Below, one piece after another: positions 6,145 to 14,160 of a stretch of 48,301 bases of DNA (position 1 is its first letter; the number at the start of each line of letters is the position of its first letter). The stretch comes from Peptoniphilaceae bacterium (GTDB lineage Bacteria; Bacillota; Clostridia; Tissierellales; Peptoniphilaceae): contig JAQYEZ010000064.1 of the NCBI GenBank assembly GCA_028723425.1, positions 1 through 48,301 on the forward strand. Reading direction: 5' to 3'. Made by a program: the position numbers and the translations under genes. The notes beneath the pieces were generated by a model. That model was given only the letters and a program-made list of their open reading frames with translations. It ran no database searches and was not told where the DNA came from.

Positions 6145-7458
6145 ATGAAAATATCAAGTTACAACTTATTTATACCTTGTGATGATGAAATTTTATTATT
6201 CAATACATTGAGTGGAGAAACATTTAAGATAGATGAATATACCAAAGAGGCACTAAAAAATAAAGAGTTAGAAAAAATTGATTCTATACAAAAGCAAGAA
6301 TTTTATGATAAAAATATTATAATTGATGATGAAGTAAATGAAAAAAATATTATAGATTATTATCATAATAAGACAAAATATGCTAATCCTAATTTAACAT
6401 ATACGCTATTATTAACTTGGGCATGCAATTTGAGATGTGTGTATTGCTATGAAGGCGCTGGAGAGGACAAAAGTTATTCTATGAATAAGTCAACAGCTTC
6501 AAATATAATAGATCATATAAAAAATGAATCTATTAATAGAGGTTCTAAGACTATAGGCATAATATTATTCGGTGGGGAACCATTAATTAATTTTGAGATA
6601 GGAAAGTATATACTAAAAGAACTAAAAAAACATTGTATCGATAATTCTATTGAATTATATACTGGTGTAGTAACTAATGGTACGCTTTTGACTCGAAAAA
6701 TAATTGAAGACTTAATATATTTTAATTGCCAATTTATCCAAATAACTCTTGATGGGACTAAAAAGATCCATGATGCACGAAGAATAGGAAAAAACGAAGA
6801 AGGTACATTTGACAGAATAATATCAAACTTAAAGTTATTAAACAAATATAATAATAAAATTAAAACCATAATAAGAATAAATGTAGATAAAAATAATGCT
6901 ACTTGCGTATGTGACCTATTGGAATATCTGAATGAACAAGGATTAAATGATTATCCGATTGATTTTGGCATAGTTAGAAGCAGCACAGAATCATGTTTGT
7001 CATATGATGATAATTGTTACATCGAAGATGAAACTGCAGATTTATTGAGTGAATTATGGTTAGAAGCATCTAATAATGGATTTGATACACGACAAAGACC
7101 TATCAGAAAATGGACTTACTGTGGATTAAATAATGACAATAGCTTAACTAACGAACCTAATGGGGATGTATATAAATGTTGGGAGCATACTGTTATAGAT
7201 AAACATAAAATTGGAGAAATTGGAGAAAATGGCATTATAGAAAACATACAACCTTCTTTCTATGATTGGATGACTAGAAACCCATTAAATATAAAAGAGT
7301 GCTCTGATTGTATTTATTTACCAGCATGTGGAGGTGGATGTGGATCTGTGAGTTATAGTAGTTCAAAGACTTATAAAACTGAAGGATGTTTAAAAATAAA
7401 AGGTGTAATTGAAGAACAAGTTAAAAATTGGTACAAAAGTACAACTAAAGAAATTTAA
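6145..7458 (+). CDS. radical SAM/SPASM peptide maturase
   Basis: This 437-residue enzyme has a substrate-binding-like N-terminus (residues 1-80, opening YNLFIP with LLFNTLSGE), the radical SAM cluster motif WACNLRCVYCYEG (C94, C98, C101), a GGEP motif, and a C-terminal SPASM region with C386, C389, C395, C399 and C415 plus earlier cysteines in TYCGLN and YKCWEH. These would hold one SAM-bound and up to two auxiliary iron-sulfur clusters, as in sactionine and ranthipeptide synthases. It has TAGGAGGAG before the ATG and closes the operon begun by the two Cys-repeat peptides, its presumed substrates. The expected reaction is thioether formation from Cys to a residue in each pentad. The bond type and acceptor cannot be read from sequence. 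Confidence 0.9.
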   Translation: MKISSYNLFIPCDDEILLFNTLSGETFKIDEYTKEALKNKELEKIDSIQKQEFYDKNIIIDDEVNEKNIIDYYHNKTKYANPNLTYTLLLTWACNLRCVYCYEGAGEDKSYSMNKSTASNIIDHIKNESINRGSKTIGIILFGGEPLINFEIGKYILKELKKHCIDNSIELYTGVVTNGTLLTRKIIEDLIYFNCQFIQITLDGTKKIHDARRIGKNEEGTFDRIISNLKLLNKYNNKIKTIIRINVDKNNATCVCDLLEYLNEQGLNDYPIDFGIVRSSTESCLSYDDNCYIEDETADLLSELWLEASNNGFDTRQRPIRKWTYCGLNNDNSLTNEPNGDVYKCWEHTVIDKHKIGEIGENGIIENIQPSFYDWMTRNPLNIKECSDCIYLPACGGGCGSVSYSSSKTYKTEGCLKIKGVIEEQVKNWYKSTTKEI

Positions 7459-7500
7459 AATTATCAATTTTATTGTACAATTAGATATAGTCCCTATATT

Positions 7501-7542
7501 TGTGTATAAAGTAAGAGGTCATTTGAGACCAAAACTTACACA
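7501..7542. repeat. imperfect inverted repeat in the island's right-end gap
   Basis: TGTGTATAAAGTAAGAGGTC (7501-7520) is an imperfect inverted match to the segment ending CTTACACA at 7542, with GGTC/GACC and GTAAG/CTTAC stems nested inside. There is no T run directly after it, so it is a poor terminator. It could be a scar of an inserted element. The rest of the 7459-7725 gap holds the bcp terminator and nothing else I can support. Confidence 0.3.
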
Positions 7543-7666
7543 ATGTTTTTAACGAATAAAACTAACTAGGAAGAAATAAATAACCAATTACACTTTACAA
7601 TTAATTAAGAAGAAATTCAAAATTTATATAACAATCGTTTTAATGTCTAAATATAAATAAACAGAT

Positions 7667-7703
7667 AAAAAAGGGATGAGCAGAATAGAATTAGCTATTC
7701 TGC
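7667..7703 (-). terminator. terminator of the minus-strand fetA-bcp operon
   Basis: GCAGAATAG (7680-7688) pairs with CTATTCTGC (7695-7703), nine perfect pairs around a 6-nt loop. On the minus strand a run of six T follows after seven bases (plus-strand A run 7667-7672). It lies 23 bases past the bcp stop. Confidence 0.65.
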
Positions 7704-7725
7704 AACATCACCTTGTAGGTTTGTT

Positions 7726-8169
7726 TTATAGATTTTCCTTAATATAATTTAAAACTTCTTGAGCATGGCCTTTGGCTTTTACATTTCTAAATTCTTTGAT
7801 AAGCTTTCCTTTTTTATCAAATATAAAAGTAGACCTTACTACTTTAAGGTTTTTTCTACCTTTAACTTCTTTTAGAACGCCTAGTTCTTTTAGCATTTCT
7901 TCATTGGGGTCAGCTAGTAGGTTAAAGTCTAGTTCGTACTTTTCTCTAAAATTTTGGTGGCTTTTGATTGAATCTCTGGATAGACCCAAGATTACAGTAT
8001 CATGTTTTTTAAATTCATCTTTTAACATATTAAATTCTATAGCTTCTGTTGTACAAGCTGAAGTATTATCTTTTGGATATACATATAAAACAACATTTTT
8101 TCCCTTATAATCATCAATTGATTTTTTATCATCAAGCGAATCAAGTTTCATCGGACATATTTTTTCCAT
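7726..8169 (-). CDS. bcp: thiol peroxidase, peroxiredoxin Q/Bcp family
   Basis: The 147-residue protein reduces hydrogen peroxide and organic peroxides, using thioredoxin-type donors. The active-site stretch YPKDNTSACTTEA carries the peroxidatic Cys; the usual T-P-G-C-T is T-S-A-C-T here. LGLSRD and the ADPNEE loop are typical Bcp sequence. An ATG four codons upstream (8181) is open, but GGAGG lies six bases before ATG 8169, so I use the latter. It is the last gene of an operon with ugpQ and the fetAB-type exporter, which fits a joint oxidative-stress role. The last 235 bases of this region, with the adjacent downstream sequence, recur at 255-489 as a broken copy. Confidence 0.92.
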   Translation of the reverse strand: MEKICPMKLDSLDDKKSIDDYKGKNVVLYVYPKDNTSACTTEAIEFNMLKDEFKKHDTVILGLSRDSIKSHQNFREKYELDFNLLADPNEEMLKELGVLKEVKGRKNLKVVRSTFIFDKKGKLIKEFRNVKAKGHAQEVLNYIKENL

Positions 8170-8183
8170 TTTTTCCTCCATTT

Positions 8184-8864
8184 TTATTTCATTTCTGGAT
8201 AGTTAGTGATTATGCCATCCACTCCATATAATTTATTTTTTACAAAGTTAAATTTATCATTAACAGTCCATAAATTTATTATAATACCCTTATTTTTTAA
8301 GCTCTTAATATCTGCATGTGAAAGATATTTATGATTTGGATGGTAAATTTTTATATTGTGAGTAGCTAATAATTCCTCATCTATTGTTTGGATTTTTGAA
8401 AATAGATAGGCGAGAGGTATATTAGGGTCTATTTTTTGAAAATTAACTAGTGATTGTAGGTTAAATGATGATATCATAAGTCTATCAAGCATAGATCTGT
8501 TTTTGAATTTTTGATAGACTGCCCTTTCTATTCCCTCATAAGAAAATTCACCCGTTTTTAGCTCGACATTAGTAATTAATTTAGAATTTTCCACAAGATC
8601 CAAGTAGTCATCAAGCTTTAAAAAAGTTTGACCATCTTTAAATTTTAGTTTTTGTAATTCTAAAAAAGTCAAATCTTTTAAAAAGGCATCTTTACCTGTA
8701 AGCCTTTTGATGTTTTCATCATGAAAAATTACTATTTCATGGTCTTTAGAAAATTGAACATCAAGTTCTATACCATAAATATCAAGATCTAGACAAGCTT
8801 TGAAAGATTCTTTTGTGTTTTCTAAGTATTTAGAGCTATAACCTCTATGTGCAAATATATTCAT
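8184..8864 (-). CDS. ugpQ: glycerophosphodiester phosphodiesterase
   Basis: This 226-residue cytoplasmic GDPD hydrolyses deacylated phospholipids to glycerol-3-phosphate and an alcohol. Its TIM-barrel motifs are all visible: AHRGYS with ENTKESF at the N-terminus, GIELDVQFSKD, VIFHDE with the catalytic His, and a late LWTVND plus GIITNYP end. No signal peptide is present and the length is normal for the UgpQ subgroup. It lies nine bases after the fetB-type gene and fifteen before bcp on the minus strand. Confidence 0.9.
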   Translation of the reverse strand: MNIFAHRGYSSKYLENTKESFKACLDLDIYGIELDVQFSKDHEIVIFHDENIKRLTGKDAFLKDLTFLELQKLKFKDGQTFLKLDDYLDLVENSKLITNVELKTGEFSYEGIERAVYQKFKNRSMLDRLMISSFNLQSLVNFQKIDPNIPLAYLFSKIQTIDEELLATHNIKIYHPNHKYLSHADIKSLKNKGIIINLWTVNDKFNFVKNKLYGVDGIITNYPEMK

Positions 8865-8873
8865 ATAATTCTC

Positions 8874-9656
8874 CTAAAATATAAGTTGATCGTCCTTGTT
8901 AAAGAAATTTTTATAAGACAGATACAAGAACAAAAATACACAGATACAAACACTTGCTAGTATAGCTATCATAATTGCTATTTGGTATTTTATAGCTATC
9001 ATAGGAGATGTACCAGAAAGTATTTGCCCTGTCATCATGCCAGGTAAAGAAATTATACCCATATTTTTCATAGAATTTAAGGTAGGAAGAAAGGCTGTAT
9101 CAAAGGATACTTCTAAGATGTTATTTATTGCATCTTTTGGACTTGCTCCAAGCATAAGAGAAGCCTCAACTTCTTCTCTACGATTTTTTAAATTTTCTAG
9201 TAAAGTTACAAGGGCAAGATTTACTCCTGTCATTGAATTTCCAATAATCATTCCACCAAGCGGTATAAGATATTGTGGTGAATAAAAAGGCTTAACTTGA
9301 ATAACTATTACAAGGAAGAAAAGTAGGCTAAGGCTTGTTCCAGTAAAAATTGAAAGTCCGATTACTTTTTTTATTCCCTTAGGTATTTTTGTCTTTACAT
9401 TTTTAATCACGTTAAAAATTGCAAAAAATTCCATAATCAAAAACATGGCTAAGGGGAAAATAAAGCTTTTAGTATCAATAATATAGACTAGAACTAGGCC
9501 TGCTATAAATAGTTGGATAGTCATCCTTATTATCGAAATTAGAATATCTTTTTTTCTGTTGATTCCGTTTAGTGAAGTAACTATTAAGACTACTGCTACC
9601 AAAATATAGGTTAAAGCAAGTTGTTGATTTGAAAGATTTATTATTCCTTTATTCAT
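8874..9656 (-). CDS. fetB: ABC transporter permease, FetB/YbbM (UPF0014) family
   Basis: The 260-residue membrane protein has about seven hydrophobic helices and the family's central cytoplasmic segment (EASLMLGASPKDA, then LPGMMTGQILSG). In E. coli the FetA-FetB pair exports iron and raises peroxide resistance, which matches the bcp gene in this operon. The start ATG at 9656 lies three bases after the stop of the ATPase gene. The iron substrate is inferred from the family. Confidence 0.85.
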   Translation of the reverse strand: MNKGIINLSNQQLALTYILVAVVLIVTSLNGINRKKDILISIIRMTIQLFIAGLVLVYIIDTKSFIFPLAMFLIMEFFAIFNVIKNVKTKIPKGIKKVIGLSIFTGTSLSLLFFLVIVIQVKPFYSPQYLIPLGGMIIGNSMTGVNLALVTLLENLKNRREEVEASLMLGASPKDAINNILEVSFDTAFLPTLNSMKNMGIISLPGMMTGQILSGTSPMIAIKYQIAIMIAILASVCICVFLFLYLSYKNFFNKDDQLIF

Positions 9657-9659
9657 ATT

Positions 9660-10310
9660 TTACCTCTGATTTTTCCAATCTATTATATGATCAACTTTTC
9701 CTTGTTTCAAATTTATTAGGACATCTGAGAACTCTTCTGCTATATAATTGTTATGGGTTATGTAAATCATAGTTTTATTAGTTTTTTTGACATATTCATA
9801 TATAAGTTTTATTATTTCATATTCGGTTTTACTATCAAGGGATGCAGAAGGTTCATCTAGCATAAAAGCCTTAGTTTCCATAAGCAATATTCTTGCTATA
9901 CAAAGTCTTTGTTTTTCACCACCAGAAAGTTTTCTAGGATCATCATTAAGTTTTTTATCAAGCTTAACCATATGTAATATTTTGAGTAGGTCTTCATCTG
10001 ACTTTGGATTTTTCTTGGATAGTTTTAGCCCAAGCTTTAAATTATCTCTTATGTTACCATCAAATATAACAGGAAACTGCGATAGGGTGGGGATTTCTCT
10101 TCGAAATGATACGCTATCTAATTGGCTTAAATCTTTGTTCTGATAATATATTTTTCCAAAATCAGGACTAAGCATTTTATTTAATAACTTAAGCAAGGTT
10201 GATTTTCCTGCTCCACTTTCCCCGCTTATAGAAGTAACTATCCCTGTTTTAATTTCCAAATTTTCTATATCTATAATATTTTTATATTTAACATTTTCTA
10301 ATTTAAACAT
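9660..10310 (-). CDS. fetA: ABC transporter ATP-binding protein, FetA/YbbL family
   Basis: A 216-residue ATPase with Walker A SGESGAGKST (about 28-37), Q-loop TLSQFP, signature KLSGGEKQRLCIARI, Walker B KAFMLDEPSASLD and H-loop YITHNN. It is the first gene of the minus-strand operon and has AAGGAAG before its ATG. Its partner permease follows directly. Its length and pairing identify the FetAB type rather than a generic amino-acid importer. Confidence 0.85.
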   Translation of the reverse strand: MFKLENVKYKNIIDIENLEIKTGIVTSISGESGAGKSTLLKLLNKMLSPDFGKIYYQNKDLSQLDSVSFRREIPTLSQFPVIFDGNIRDNLKLGLKLSKKNPKSDEDLLKILHMVKLDKKLNDDPRKLSGGEKQRLCIARILLMETKAFMLDEPSASLDSKTEYEIIKLIYEYVKKTNKTMIYITHNNYIAEEFSDVLINLKQGKVDHIIDWKNQR

Positions 10311-10504
10311 ATATCTTCCTTACTATACAAGCAAATAAATTCTTTAATTAAAAACTATCATATAATATTTATTCCCAAAAATAAAGGAAAAGTAAAATTA
10401 TTTAGCATCTTATTAAGTAGGTATTATACTGCAATTTAGCTCATAAAAATATTATCTAATAGAAAGAGGAATAAAAAAAGTATTTGATAATTATTATCTT
10501 TTAC

Positions 10505-10533
10505 TTGACAATAGTACTATGTAGTACTATAAT
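10505..10533 (+). promoter_or_regulatory. consensus promoter of the marR gene
   Basis: TTGACA (10505-10510), a 17-bp spacer and TATAAT (10528-10533) are a perfect consensus promoter. The -10 box ends only six bases before the first ATG of the regulator, so transcription would begin at about 10540. Confidence 0.85.
10511..10530. promoter_or_regulatory. MarR operator, perfect 20-bp palindrome
   Basis: ATAGTACTATGTAGTACTAT has two 9-bp arms (ATAGTACTA and TAGTACTAT) around TG and fills the promoter spacer into the -10 box. MarR proteins bind such 16-20 bp palindromes as dimers, so it should mediate tight autorepression. Confidence 0.8.
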
Positions 10534-10539
10534 AAGTTT

Positions 10540-10986
10540 ATGAAGGATTATGGAATTGAAACTAATCAAAATTTAAAGACTTTAATAGCTTTGTCACGAA
10601 CTTTTTTGTCTGTAAGGAGAAGAGAGACAAAAACTATCAGGGCTGGAGGCTTGACTGTTGCACAATTTGCTGTAATTGAAGTTTTGTATCATAAGGGAGC
10701 CTTGCCTGTTCAAGCTATTACACAAAAGGTTCTTACCACATCAGGTAATATGACTATGGTTATTCAAAATCTAAGAAAGATGGATATGGTAGAAAAACTT
10801 GATAATCCTAAGGATAAAAGATCTTATTTGTTGAAAATAACGGATAAGGGTAAAAAACTTTTTGAAGAGATTTTTCCGCCTCATCTAGATAACATTAATG
10901 AAATTTTTTCAGTCCTAGATGAGAGAGAAAAAAATGAGTTGATTAAAATATTAAAAAAATTAGGAGAGTATAAAAATGAAATCTAA
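10540..10986 (+). CDS. MarR family transcriptional regulator, MhqR-like
   Basis: A 148-residue winged-helix repressor: helix-turn-helix around QAITQKVLTTSGNMTMVIQN, then the wing with the DNPKDKRS motif and LKITDKGKKLF. FAVIEVLYHKG and the FPPHLDNI linker resemble MhqR, a quinone-responsive MarR protein. It contains no cysteine, so OhrR- or YodB-type thiol sensing is excluded. ATG 10540 coincides with the predicted transcription start and has no ribosome site, which suggests a leaderless message; the next possible starts lie inside the fold. The following gene, a WrbA-like quinone oxidoreductase, overlaps it by 11 bases and is the likely regulated effector. Confidence 0.88.
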   Translation: MKDYGIETNQNLKTLIALSRTFLSVRRRETKTIRAGGLTVAQFAVIEVLYHKGALPVQAITQKVLTTSGNMTMVIQNLRKMDMVEKLDNPKDKRSYLLKITDKGKKLFEEIFPPHLDNINEIFSVLDEREKNELIKILKKLGEYKNEI

Positions 10987-11575
10987 ATTGACAATTATTT
11001 TTTATAGTTCAACAGGTACAAACTTACAAATGGTTAGATGGGCTGAATATGAAGCTAAAAAATTAGGGGCAGAGGTAAGACTTAGAAGAGTAAGAGAACT
11101 TGTTCCTATGGATATAATAGAAAATAATGAAAAAATGAAAAAAACTTATGACAAAATGGCAGAAATTCCTGAAGTTACAGCAGATGACCTTGAATGGGCA
11201 GATGCACTTTTATTCTCATCACCAACAAGATTTGGAGCTATGGCATCACAAATGAAGCAATTCATTGATACACTTGGTGGCTTCTGGGCTAAAGGAAAAA
11301 CTGCCAATAAGGTTGTATCTGCTATGTCATCATCTGAAAATCCAAATGGCGGCCAAGAAAATACTATCCTTAATATCTACACAGTTATGTACCATTGGGG
11401 AGCTATAGTAGTAGCACCAGGATATACTGATTCATCTATATTTGCCGCTGGTGGCAACCCATATGGAACTTCCGCTACCTTTGGTAAGGATGGAAAAATA
11501 GTTGAAAATGTTGAACCAGCAGTAAGATACCAAGTTAAAAGACTATTAGAAGTAAGCGATAAGCTTAATTATTAA
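10976..11575 (+). CDS. NAD(P)H:quinone oxidoreductase, WrbA/flavodoxin-like
   Basis: This 199-residue protein has the WrbA layout: a FMN phosphate-binding start IIFYSSTGTNLQMVRWAE, the SSPTRFGAMASQMKQF loop that contacts the isoalloxazine, and GGNPYGTSA near residue 163, characteristic of WrbA. The family reduces quinones by two electrons using NAD(P)H, avoiding semiquinone radicals. It is translationally coupled to the MarR regulator and followed at once by a terminator, so the two genes are a complete quinone- or electrophile-response unit. Confidence 0.85.
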   Translation: MKSKLTIIFYSSTGTNLQMVRWAEYEAKKLGAEVRLRRVRELVPMDIIENNEKMKKTYDKMAEIPEVTADDLEWADALLFSSPTRFGAMASQMKQFIDTLGGFWAKGKTANKVVSAMSSSENPNGGQENTILNIYTVMYHWGAIVVAPGYTDSSIFAAGGNPYGTSATFGKDGKIVENVEPAVRYQVKRLLEVSDKLNY

Positions 11576-11597
11576 GAGGGGCGAAAGCCTCTTTTTT
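11574..11597 (+). terminator. terminator after the marR-wrbA unit
   Basis: AAGAGG (11574-11579) pairs with CCTCTT (11588-11593) around GGCGAAAG, followed by a T run. It overlaps the last bases of the oxidoreductase gene. Confidence 0.7.
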
Positions 11598-11742
11598 ATT
11601 GCATAGATTTATTATAGAATAGTATAAAGAGATAAGAAACTTTATGAAAATTTTCCCCTTGGGTATAAAAAAATAAATAATATGCAAGTGCTTTATAATA
11701 ATTCTAAAATAGTATATAATTTTATTAATAGGAGGTAACGTT

Positions 11743-12456
11743 TTGCAAAAATTTAAAAGAGTTGTTTTAAAATTAAGTGGGGAGGCTCTTTCAGGAAATA
11801 AGGGCTTCGGCTTTGATGATGAAACTATAGATAATATATGCTTAAATATTAAATCTTTACATGAAATGGGAGCTGAGATTTCTATAGTTGTTGGTGGTGG
11901 AAATTTCTGGAGAGGAAGATCTGGTGCTCATGTGGAACGTGCTTCTTCTGATACAATTGGTATGCTTGGAACAGTAATGAATGGTCTTAGGGTTCAATCA
12001 ACTCTTGAGAAATTAGGACTTGAAACGAGATTAATGACTGCAATTAGTATGCAAGAAGTAGCAGAGCCTTATATAAGAAGAAGAGCTTGCAGGCATCTGG
12101 AAAAGGGAAGAATAGTTATTTTTTCAGCAGGGACAGGGCTTCCATATTTTTCAACAGATACTACAGCAAGTTTAAGAGCCTTAGAAATAAATGCAGACGT
12201 TATACTTCTAGGAAAAACAGGTACAGATGGTATATATGACAAGGATCCTAACAAATATGATGGAGCTGTGAAATTTGATAAGTTAACTTACAAAGAAATT
12301 TTACAAAAAGAACTAAAAATCATGGATGCTACAGCAACATCCTTGTGTATGGATAATTCTATGCCTATTATTGTATTTGGAATCGATGATCCTGAAAATT
12401 TGGTCAGAGTTTTCAAGGGTGAAGAGATAGGAACAATCGTAAAGGAGAGTTTTTAA
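11743..12456 (+). CDS. pyrH: UMP kinase
   Basis: The 237-residue amino-acid-kinase-fold enzyme phosphorylates UMP to UDP. Visible motifs are VLKLSGEAL, the GGGNFWRGR glycine loop, the [14 protein letters not shown] segment and the TSTD-like [12 protein letters not shown] stretch followed by [15 protein letters not shown]. Translation starts at TTG 11743, ten bases after AGGAGGT. The stop codon shares a base with the start of frr, the near-universal pyrH-frr pair. Confidence 0.97.
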   Translation: MQKFKRVVLKLSGEALSGNKGFGFDDETIDNICLNIKSLHEMGAEISIVVGGGNFWRGRSGAHVERASSDTIGMLGTVMNGLRVQSTLEKLGLETRLMTAISMQEVAEPYIRRRACRHLEKGRIVIFSAGTGLPYFSTDTTASLRALEINADVILLGKTGTDGIYDKDPNKYDGAVKFDKLTYKEILQKELKIMDATATSLCMDNSMPIIVFGIDDPENLVRVFKGEEIGTIVKESF

Positions 12457-13013
12457 TGTACGAGACAATTATTTCAGACGCAGAAAAAAACTTAAAGGTT
12501 TTAGTTGATTCTTTTGAGGAAAGAATAACAAAAATTAGAGCTGGTAGAGCATCAGAAGCTAGCCTTGATGGGATTACTTTCTCATATTATGGAACAGAAA
12601 CTCCAATCAACCAAGCTGCAACAATTACAATACCAGAAGCAAGACTTTTGGTTATCAAACCATGGGATAGATCAAATATCAAGCCTATAGAAAAGGCAAT
12701 TTTAAAATCAGACTTGGGCATAACTCCATCAAATGATGGTGAAGTTATTAGACTTCCTTTCCCAACTTTAACAGAGGAAAGAAGAAAAGATTTGACCAAG
12801 GAAGTTTCTAAATATGCAGAAGAGGCTAAGATTTCTGTTAGAAATAGCAGAAGAGAGTCTATGGATACTGTTAAAAAAGGCTTTAAAGAAGGCGAAATAA
12901 CAGAAGATGATAGATTCTCATTAGAAGAAGATTTAAACAAGCTAACAGATAAGTATACCAAGTTGATTGACGGTATAGCAGAAAAGAAAAACAAAGAATT
13001 GATGTCAGTATAA
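12456..13013 (+). CDS. frr: ribosome recycling factor
   Basis: A 185-residue RRF that splits post-termination ribosomes with EF-G. KIRAGRASEASLDGI, the PINQAATITIPEARLLVIKPWD core and the long helical C-terminus (VRNSRRESMD) are diagnostic. It is coupled to pyrH by a TAATG junction. Usually uppS, cdsA and dxr come next; here a pilus gene starts directly at the base after the stop. Confidence 0.97.
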   Translation: MYETIISDAEKNLKVLVDSFEERITKIRAGRASEASLDGITFSYYGTETPINQAATITIPEARLLVIKPWDRSNIKPIEKAILKSDLGITPSNDGEVIRLPFPTLTEERRKDLTKEVSKYAEEAKISVRNSRRESMDTVKKGFKEGEITEDDRFSLEEDLNKLTDKYTKLIDGIAEKKNKELMSV

Positions 13014-14111
13014 TTGAAATCTTTAAATAAGGTAAGGATAGGTAAGGTTTTATATCAAGAAATAGGCCCAAAGAGGATAGATCAGAGGATTGTTTCTTTA
13101 TTTTTGAAACAACTATCCTTACTTTTAGGTTCAGGTATTTCGCTTGATGATTCACTTAGAGTCATCAGAAATCAAAATCTTGACAAAAAATTAAGTAAAA
13201 CGTTATCACAAATAATAGAAGATTTAGACCAGGGTTTGAGCCTATCAGATGCTTTTGACAAAACAGACAAAAGATTTGACAATATTACTCTTGCTTTTAT
13301 TAAAAGTGGTGACAAATCAGGAAAACTTGCCGAAATACTTGAAGACCTAAGCTTACATATGACCGAAGATTATGAAAAAAGATCACAAATAAAAGAAGCT
13401 TTTATATACCCTGTCATACTTTTATTTGTTACTATTTTGGTTGTTATAGGCATGATGATTTTTGTCCTACCAACTTTTGTATCAGTTTTTGATCAGTCAG
13501 GACAAATCTTGCCTTTATCAACAAGGATTCTAATTGGACTTAGTAATTTTATAGTTACAAAGGGGATTTTTATCCTACTTGGTCTTGTAATTATATTTAT
13601 TGCTATTAGTATTTTAAAAAAGTCTTATGATTTTAGACTAAAGTTTGATGAGTTTTTATTTAAAAATCCATTGTTTAGAGATTTTAGGCACTTGAATATG
13701 GAATATCAAATAGCCTCTCTTTTAAATATCTTAAAAAAGGGCGACATAGATTTAATAGAAACTATGGATATAATAAAAAATGCTTTCAAAAACGAATATA
13801 TAAGATTAAAAATAGATGTAATTATAAACAATCTTGTGATAGGTAAAAGTTTAAGTCAAGCTTTCGAACAGGCAGGAATTTTTTCACACTTATTGTTGTC
13901 AATGATTAAAGTTGGCGAAGATACAGGGGCAATGATTTCTTCTATGGAAAAGACAAGCTCTTACTTATCAAACGAATATTTATATAGGATTAAGAAAATA
14001 TCAAAAATGGCAGAGCCGCTACTAATTATAATCATGGCCTTAATTGTGGGCTTTGTAGTATTTTCTGTAGCTATACCAATGTTTGATACAGTAAACAATA
14101 TTGATTTTTAG
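13014..14111 (+). CDS. pilC: type IV pilus/type II secretion inner-membrane platform protein
   Basis: The 365-residue protein has two T2SF repeats (about 30-150 and 230-355) with FLKQLSLLLGSGISLDDSL and LNILKKGDIDLIETM openings, and three hydrophobic helices near 125-150, 175-195 and 330-355, as in PilC/GspF/ComGB. It anchors the assembly ATPase under the growing pilus. The start is a TTG immediately after frr without a clear ribosome site of its own, so translation probably depends on frr. It heads the pilin genes, but no PilB-type ATPase is in the window. Confidence 0.9.
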   Translation: MKSLNKVRIGKVLYQEIGPKRIDQRIVSLFLKQLSLLLGSGISLDDSLRVIRNQNLDKKLSKTLSQIIEDLDQGLSLSDAFDKTDKRFDNITLAFIKSGDKSGKLAEILEDLSLHMTEDYEKRSQIKEAFIYPVILLFVTILVVIGMMIFVLPTFVSVFDQSGQILPLSTRILIGLSNFIVTKGIFILLGLVIIFIAISILKKSYDFRLKFDEFLFKNPLFRDFRHLNMEYQIASLLNILKKGDIDLIETMDIIKNAFKNEYIRLKIDVIINNLVIGKSLSQAFEQAGIFSHLLLSMIKVGEDTGAMISSMEKTSSYLSNEYLYRIKKISKMAEPLLIIIMALIVGFVVFSVAIPMFDTVNNIDF

Positions 14112-14160
14112 AAGACAATATAGAATTTTAGAAGACAATATAGAATTTTAGGAGATAATA
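14106..14160 (+). repeat. 20-bp tandem repeat carrying the pilA ribosome site
   Basis: TTTTAGAAGACAATATAGAA occurs at 14106-14125 and 14126-14145, and a third, diverged partial copy TTTTAGGAGATAATA lies at 14146-14160. Only the third copy has GGAG in place of GAAG, giving the Shine-Dalgarno of the major pilin. The first copy overlaps the pilC stop. Confidence 0.9.
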
